DNA from: Patescibacteria group bacterium
Lineage (GTDB): Bacteria; Patescibacteriota; Patescibacteriia; XYB2-FULL-38-15
Direction of reading: 5' to 3'
Length of the DNA stretch: 9,833 bases
Assembly: GCA_018818855.1 (NCBI GenBank)
Contig: JAHIRI010000010.1
Location: 1 to 9,833 of the forward strand
Every line of letters starts with the position of its first letter. The first letter of the stretch is position 1. Both the position numbers and the translations under genes were made by a program. Below, one piece after another: positions 5,944 to 9,833 of the stretch. The notes beneath the pieces were generated by a model that worked only from the letters and a program-made list of their open reading frames with translations, searched no databases and was not told where the DNA came from.

Positions 5944-8868
5944 TTATATTTTTTTAATTCCAAGCCAGAGCCCTTCGATTTCTTTTTGTCCAAGAGTCTC
6001 GGCGCGGCCTTTTTCTAAATTATTACTTAAAGTATCTTTTTTAATTTTTTTACCAAATTCTTGCATAGTTTTTTCTGCGGATTGATCAGCTGTTTCATAA
6101 TAAAGTGTGATGCGGTCAGCGATAGAAAGCCCAGCTTCTTTTCGGAGGGAATTCACCGTGCGGACAATTTCACGAACCAGGCCTTGGGCTTTTAATTCGG
6201 GGGTAATTAAAGTATCAAGATTTACAGAAAAATCAGTTTTGTCAGATTTGAGACTTGGTGCTATTTTTACAGCACCAACATTTAATTCTTCCTTAATAAT
6301 CTCAATTAGTTTTGCAAAAGAACTCGGTAACTCCTGATTTGTAGTGCTTATTTCGTTTACACCTAAAGACGGCATCATTCGGTAGAAATCCATTGTTACG
6401 GTTGCCGAAGCAAGCGGTTGGCGGATTTTCATTCCCGCCGAAGCGCGCGCCGCGAGCCCGGCTTCCACGATTTTTTGCGCTAAATCCATTTGATCCAGCA
6501 CTTTTTGATTAACTAATTTTTTTTCAAATTTTGGCCAAACTTCTAAGTGGACAGATTCTTCCGGTCCGCCCAATTCTTGATAAAGTTTTTCCGCGATAAA
6601 AGGAATTGATGGCGCGACGATTTTACTAAACGTCAGCAAAACATATTTCAATGTTTCAAGCGCCGCTTCTTTATCTTTTTTGTCATCTCCCTTAAAGCGA
6701 TCACGGCTTCGGCGAAGATACCAAGTAGAAAGATCGTTTACAAAATCAATGATTGGACGATTCGCGGCGACTAAATCGTAAGCATTCGTTTTTTCCGTGA
6801 CAGTTTGGAGTAGAATTTGTAGTTTAGATAAAATCCACTGATCCAAGATATTTTTTGATTTTGTTTTTGGTTTAATTTCAGCCGTGGCGTACATTTGATA
6901 AAAAGAAAAAGTATTCCACAAAATCATTATCAATTTTTTGAACATCTCATCAACGCCTTTCACGGAAAAATTCAGCGTATCGGCTTTCATAACAGGCGAG
7001 GTGAGCAAATAGTAGCGGAGAGCGTCAGCGCCATAACGATTAATAACTTCGTTCGGATCAGGATAATTTTTCAAGCGCTTGGACATTTTTTGACCATCTT
7101 CGGCCAAGACAATGCCGTTCGCGATAACATTTAAAAAAGCAACATCGTTCATAATCGCCGTGGACAAAACATGGAGATAATAAAACCAGCAGCGAGTTTG
7201 GTCAACGCCTTCGGCGATAAATTGCGCCGGAAAATTTTCTTCAAATTTTTTCTTGTTTTCAAATGGATAATGCATCTGGGCGTAAGGCATTGAACCAGAT
7301 TCAAACCAACAATCCAGGACGTCCGGGATGCGCCGCATTTCGCCGTCGCACTTCTCACACTTGAAAGTTATTTTATCAACAATATGTTTGTGCAAATCTT
7401 CTACTTTTTTGCCGGAAAGTTTTTCTAATTCTTCGCGGCTTCCCAAAACGCGCACTTCGCCGCATTTGCATTTCCAAATCGGCAAAACCGAACCCCAGTA
7501 TCTTTGGCGGGAGATTGACCAATCTTCGGCGCCCTCTAGCCATTTTCCAAAACGACCGCCTTTTATATGTTCCGGAACCCAATTTATTTTTTCCGCGAGC
7601 TTTAAGAATTTTTCTTTGATGGCCGACACTTTAACAAACCAAGAAGAGGTGGAATAGTTTAAAAGTGGTGTGTCGCAGCGCCAACAAAATGGATAACTAT
7701 GATTGTGTTTTTCTTTTGTAAAAAGTTTTCCATGTTCTTCGAGCCAGGCCACAATTTTTTTATCAGTAGCGTGCGGATCTGCAGCGGGTTTTACTGCTTC
7801 TCCGGCGAAATCTTTAACGCCCAAAGTGAAGTGACCGGAAAAATCGACGTGTTGGATAAAAGGAAGATTTTCTTTTTTCCCAAGTTTCATGTCGTCTTCA
7901 CCAAAGGCCGGAGCAATATGAACAACTCCGGTTCCTTCTTCGGTCGCAACAAAATCAGCGGTATAGATTTTAAATCCTCTTTCGCGATTTTTGGGGTTAT
8001 CAAAGTAAGGGAAAAGCGGCTCATAAGGTTTTCCGACAAGATCTTTGCCTTTTAATTCACCGACAACCTCAACCTGTTTTCCGAGCAAAGTTTTTTCCGC
8101 GGTGGCTTTTGCTAAAATGAAATATCCTTCACCAATTTTTACTTTTAAATAATCAATACTCGCGCCAAGAGCTAAGGCGACGTTTCCGGGCAGGGTCCAT
8201 GGTGTCGTGGTCCAAGCTAAAACAAAAGTATTTGGTTCATTGGTCAGGGCGAATTTTACGACTACGGCCAAGTCTTCGGTATCTTTATATCCTTGGCTAA
8301 CTTCTGATTGAGAAAGGGTTGTCTCGCAGCGTGGGCAGATATGCATTGATTTGTGCCCTTCGTAAATCAAGTCTTTGTCCCAAAGCTGTTTAAAAACCCA
8401 CCAAATACTTTCCATATAATCCAAGTCCATGGTTTTGTAGGCATTGTCCATATCCACCCATCGACCGATGCGGGGAATAAATTTTTTCCAAACGTCGGCG
8501 AACATCAAAACTTTGCTGCGGCAGAGTTCATTGAATTTATCCACGCCGATTTTTTCTTCAATGTCTTTTTTACTTTCAATTTTTAATTCTTGTTCAACAA
8601 TATTTTCAATCGGCAAGCCGTGGCAATCCCAACCCCAGCGGCGTTCTACGCGGTAGCCCTGCATTGTAAAAAATCTTGGAACAGCATCTTTCATCAAACT
8701 CGCGACAATATGGCCATAATGCGGCGTGCCGGTTGCAAAAGGCGGACCATCGTAAAAAACATAGTCGCCGCGTGGCGCTTTTTTATTGACTGATTTTTCA
8801 AATATTTTTTTGTCTTCCCAAAATTTTAGAATTTCTTCTTCCATCTCGGGGAAATTGATGTTTGCCAT
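5944..8868 (-). CDS. ileS: Isoleucyl-tRNA synthetase, type 2 (IleRS2-like)
   Basis: This cytoplasmic class I synthetase charges tRNA-Ile with isoleucine using ATP. The 974-residue protein is complete. The HIGH motif is HYGH (50-53, in TGTPHYGHI), followed by GWDCHGLP (79-86). The CP1 editing domain has TTTPWTLPGN (220-229) and GTGVVHIAPAFGEDD (312-326). Cys pairs that may bind zinc are C178/C181, C395/C398, C467/C469 and C504/C507. The signature loop is KMSKR (594-598) followed by LKNYPDP; this eukaryote-like form differs from the KMSKS of type 1 bacterial IleRS and is the main reason for the type 2 call. The anticodon-binding domain starts near 690, and a C-terminal domain (about 830-974) replaces the zinc finger of type 1 enzymes. 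Type 2 enzymes tend to be less mupirocin-sensitive, an inference here. It is the first gene of the operon, has no clear Shine-Dalgarno site, and follows a structured leader. Confidence 0.97.
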   Translation of the reverse strand: MANINFPEMEEEILKFWEDKKIFEKSVNKKAPRGDYVFYDGPPFATGTPHYGHIVASLMKDAVPRFFTMQGYRVERRWGWDCHGLPIENIVEQELKIESKKDIEEKIGVDKFNELCRSKVLMFADVWKKFIPRIGRWVDMDNAYKTMDLDYMESIWWVFKQLWDKDLIYEGHKSMHICPRCETTLSQSEVSQGYKDTEDLAVVVKFALTNEPNTFVLAWTTTPWTLPGNVALALGASIDYLKVKIGEGYFILAKATAEKTLLGKQVEVVGELKGKDLVGKPYEPLFPYFDNPKNRERGFKIYTADFVATEEGTGVVHIAPAFGEDDMKLGKKENLPFIQHVDFSGHFTLGVKDFAGEAVKPAADPHATDKKIVAWLEEHGKLFTKEKHNHSYPFCWRCDTPLLNYSTSSWFVKVSAIKEKFLKLAEKINWVPEHIKGGRFGKWLEGAEDWSISRQRYWGSVLPIWKCKCGEVRVLGSREELEKLSGKKVEDLHKHIVDKITFKCEKCDGEMRRIPDVLDCWFESGSMPYAQMHYPFENKKKFEENFPAQFIAEGVDQTRCWFYYLHVLSTAIMNDVAFLNVIANGIVLAEDGQKMSKRLKNYPDPNEVINRYGADALRYYLLTSPVMKADTLNFSVKGVDEMFKKLIMILWNTFSFYQMYATAEIKPKTKSKNILDQWILSKLQILLQTVTEKTNAYDLVAANRPIIDFVNDLSTWYLRRSRDRFKGDDKKDKEAALETLKYVLLTFSKIVAPSIPFIAEKLYQELGGPEESVHLEVWPKFEKKLVNQKVLDQMDLAQKIVEAGLAARASAGMKIRQPLASATVTMDFYRMMPSLGVNEISTTNQELPSSFAKLIEIIKEELNVGAVKIAPSLKSDKTDFSVNLDTLITPELKAQGLVREIVRTVNSLRKEAGLSIADRITLYYETADQSAEKTMQEFGKKIKKDTLSNNLEKGRAETLGQKEIEGLWLGIKKI

Positions 8869-8903
8869 AAATAGATTTGCCGTACTTCTAAAATTAAAAT
8901 TAA

Positions 8904-9005
8904 ACCCTCACACCTAATCGTTTTTTGTGCGCGTAGACTAGATTAGACATAAAGATTTAATCCCCCACATAAATTGGTTAAGAAATGTGTTTTAGGTGTG
9001 GGGGT
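8904..9005 (-). promoter_or_regulatory. Structured ileS leader with competing inverted repeats
   Basis: In the minus-strand RNA, segment 1 (9005-8992, ACCCCCACACCUAA) can pair with segment 2 (8969-8962, UGUGGGGG) over 8 perfect base pairs, extended by weaker flanking pairs out to CATAAA/TTTATG (9020-9015 and 8953-8948). It can instead pair with segment 3 (8917-8904, UUAGGUGUGAGGGU) at 13 of 14 positions. The two pairings exclude each other, as in an attenuator or riboswitch-type leader. Segment 3 is followed by an A/U-rich stretch, not a pure U-run, about 35 nt before the ileS start. The T-box signature AGGGUGGNACCGCG is not present. The alternative is a small inverted-repeat element. Confidence 0.45.
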
Positions 9006-9023
9006 AAATTAAGATTTATGCTT

Positions 9024-9032
9024 ATTGTATCA
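9024..9032 (-). promoter_or_regulatory. Candidate extended -10 promoter for the ileS operon
   Basis: On the minus strand TGATACAAT (9032-9024) matches the extended -10 pattern TGNTATAAT with one change in the hexamer. No good -35 box lies 16-18 nt upstream, which is tolerated for extended -10 promoters. It would start transcription near 9017, just ahead of the structured leader and after the terminator of the upstream gene. Another TATAAT-like hexamer (TTATAAT, around 9093-9099) also has no convincing -35 box. Confidence 0.4.
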
Positions 9033-9055
9033 GGGATATAATCTGCGTTCGCTCG

Positions 9056-9081
9056 AAATAAAAAAATTTATTTTTTTATTT
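9056..9081. repeat. 26-bp A/T-only palindrome upstream of the ileS promoter
   Basis: AAATAAAAAAAT (9056-9067) and ATTTTTTTATTT (9070-9081) are perfect inverted repeats separated by TT. They lie about 25-50 bp upstream of the candidate ileS -10 element. The tract could act as an UP-like or bent-DNA element, or could be ordinary intergenic A/T sequence. Confidence 0.5.
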
Positions 9082-9101
9082 TTCCCTCACTTGATTATAA
9101 C

Positions 9102-9129
9102 AAAAAACTCCCCATAAGGCAAGGAGTTT
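9102..9129 (-). terminator. Intrinsic terminator of the metallo-beta-lactamase-fold gene
   Basis: On the minus strand AAACTCCTT and GGGGAGTTT form a 9-bp stem (two G-T pairs at the top) with loop GCCTTAT, and the 3' arm runs into six T. It lies about 20 nt after the hydrolase stop codon, so ileS needs its own promoter. Confidence 0.82.
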
Positions 9130-9149
9130 ACGGCGGCGTAAAATGATGT

Positions 9150-9833
9150 TTAAATTTTAACTTTTAAGCCGTCGTAAGCCAAAATTACCGGGAATTTTAT
9201 CTTATTTTTTCGGCAGTATTTATTGACCTCTTTTTGAGCAATTTCATGCGGTGGATAGCTGTGGCCGATCTGGGTGAGATATAATCTTTTAACGTGAAAT
9301 TTTTTAGATAAATTAATTGCTTGTTCAACCGACAGGTGCCATGGCATTTTTTTATTGAGCCACATAGCGCCGTCTAAAAATAATACGCCAGCATTTTTAA
9401 AATATTTTTCTGATGATTTGGGAATAGAACTAACGTCAGAAGCGTAAACTAATGGACCAAGTTTAAATCCCAAAGTAGGAAAGGTTTTTTCCCGAAGAGC
9501 GTGCTTTACACGGAAAGGCGTAATTGTTAAATTAGAAATTTTTAATGAATGCGCGGGCTTTATGATTTGGCTCGGCAAAATTTTCCCGTAAACTCGCTTA
9601 ACATATTTTAGAGTTTGTTTTTCCGTAAAAATTTTTAGGGCGTTATCTAGTGGTAATTTTTTTAATCCGCCAGCGGCGTCGGCATGTCCATGAGTTAAAA
9701 AAACCGCATCTATCGCGCCGATTCCTTCTTTTTTTATTTGTTTTTCAAAATCCGGACCGCAATCGATTAATATATTTTTGTTATGCCACTTCAAAACAAT
9801 CGAACTTCTCGTTCGTCGGCTTTTGCTTCTTGG
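9150..9833 (-). CDS. Metallo-beta-lactamase-fold hydrolase, PhnP-like (5' end outside window)
   Basis: The frame is open to the right edge. A TTG at 9794 is an internal Leu codon, and upstream in-frame codons give ...RTRSSIVLKWHNKNILIDCGPDF. That is the usual start region of PhnP / cyclic phosphodiesterase-like MBL proteins, so perhaps 10-20 residues are missing; 227 residues are visible. The metal-site motif is THGHADAAGG (plus-strand codons about 9695-9666); the usual HxHxDH has Ala at its last position (codon 9677-9675). Other likely ligands, counted from the TTG codon, are H98 (VKHAL), D120 (VYASDVSS) and H178 (IGHSYPP). DGAMW (141-145) and H153 (PWHLS) are also conserved-looking. The likely activity is phosphodiester hydrolysis of a small molecule or nucleic acid; the substrate cannot be told. 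The gene is monocistronic at its 3' end, with a terminator after the TAA. Confidence 0.85.
   Translation of the reverse strand, partial: PRSKSRRTRSSIVLKWHNKNILIDCGPDFEKQIKKEGIGAIDAVFLTHGHADAAGGLKKLPLDNALKIFTEKQTLKYVKRVYGKILPSQIIKPAHSLKISNLTITPFRVKHALREKTFPTLGFKLGPLVYASDVSSIPKSSEKYFKNAGVLFLDGAMWLNKKMPWHLSVEQAINLSKKFHVKRLYLTQIGHSYPPHEIAQKEVNKYCRKNKIKFPVILAYDGLKVKI

Noticed and set aside
5943..5993. ATG at 5993 as start of the NIF3-family gene (334 residues)
   Set aside because: It would overlap the ileS 3' end by 50 nt, and the extra residues look like out-of-frame synthetase sequence. ATG 5942, one base after the ileS stop, gives a family-like N-terminus.
6895..8793. Several plus-strand ORFs of 67-118 codons and minus-strand ORFs of 68-69 codons within ileS
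   Set aside because: All lie inside the conserved synthetase coding region in other frames, have no ribosome binding sites or family features, and are shadows.
8869..9030. T-box riboswitch upstream of ileS
   Set aside because: The region has stems but no AGGGUGGNACCGCG antiterminator signature, so a T-box call is not supported.
9792..9794. TTG as the start of the MBL-fold gene
   Set aside because: Thirteen further in-frame codons to the window edge match the expected N-terminal region, so TTG encodes an internal Leu.

Overview
The window looks like a piece of a Candidate Phyla Radiation (Patescibacteria, Parcubacteria-like) chromosome with moderate-to-low GC. This is inferred from four things: a DUF4012 protein next to a membrane-anchored DUF11-like repeat protein, a type 2 isoleucyl-tRNA synthetase with the KMSKR signature, very tight gene packing with mostly weak or absent Shine-Dalgarno sites, and short in-frame repeat peptides of the NYELG and KFQVS kind. 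The lineage was not tested by any search. No mobile element, CRISPR array or rRNA was seen.

Left part, plus strand. The 3' end of a DUF4012 gene (to 779) is followed by a 167-nt spacer rich in inverted repeats. Next is a 679-residue protein with a basic cytoplasmic N-terminus, one membrane helix and about four extracellular Ig-like repeats (947-2986), closed by an intrinsic terminator. Immediately after it lies a compact independent unit: a TTGACA promoter with a 17-nt spacer, a full-consensus Shine-Dalgarno site, a 72-codon GC-rich ORF (3081-3299) and its own terminator. I do not recognise the small protein; it is the best candidate here for something undescribed.

Central and right part, minus strand. 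One apparent operon runs ileS (isoleucyl-tRNA synthetase), a NIF3-family protein, ruvA (Holliday-junction binding), a FemAB-family aminoacyltransferase and tRNA-Arg(CCG), with intergenic gaps of 1, 4, 1 and 0 nt, and ends at an intrinsic terminator back to back with that of the small ORF. The tRNA begins at the base after the FemAB-type stop codon, so RNase P would cut the mRNA there. The ileS leader carries competing inverted repeats but no recognisable T-box signature, so control of the operon by an RNA structure is plausible but unproven.

Far right. A metallo-beta-lactamase-fold hydrolase on the minus strand (9150 to the edge, 5' end cut off) ends in its own terminator. Its HxHxDH motif has Ala in place of the last His.

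Together the operon mixes translation (ileS, tRNA-Arg), recombination and repair (ruvA) and a wall or tRNA-dependent aminoacyl transfer enzyme. The plus-strand genes look like cell-envelope proteins.
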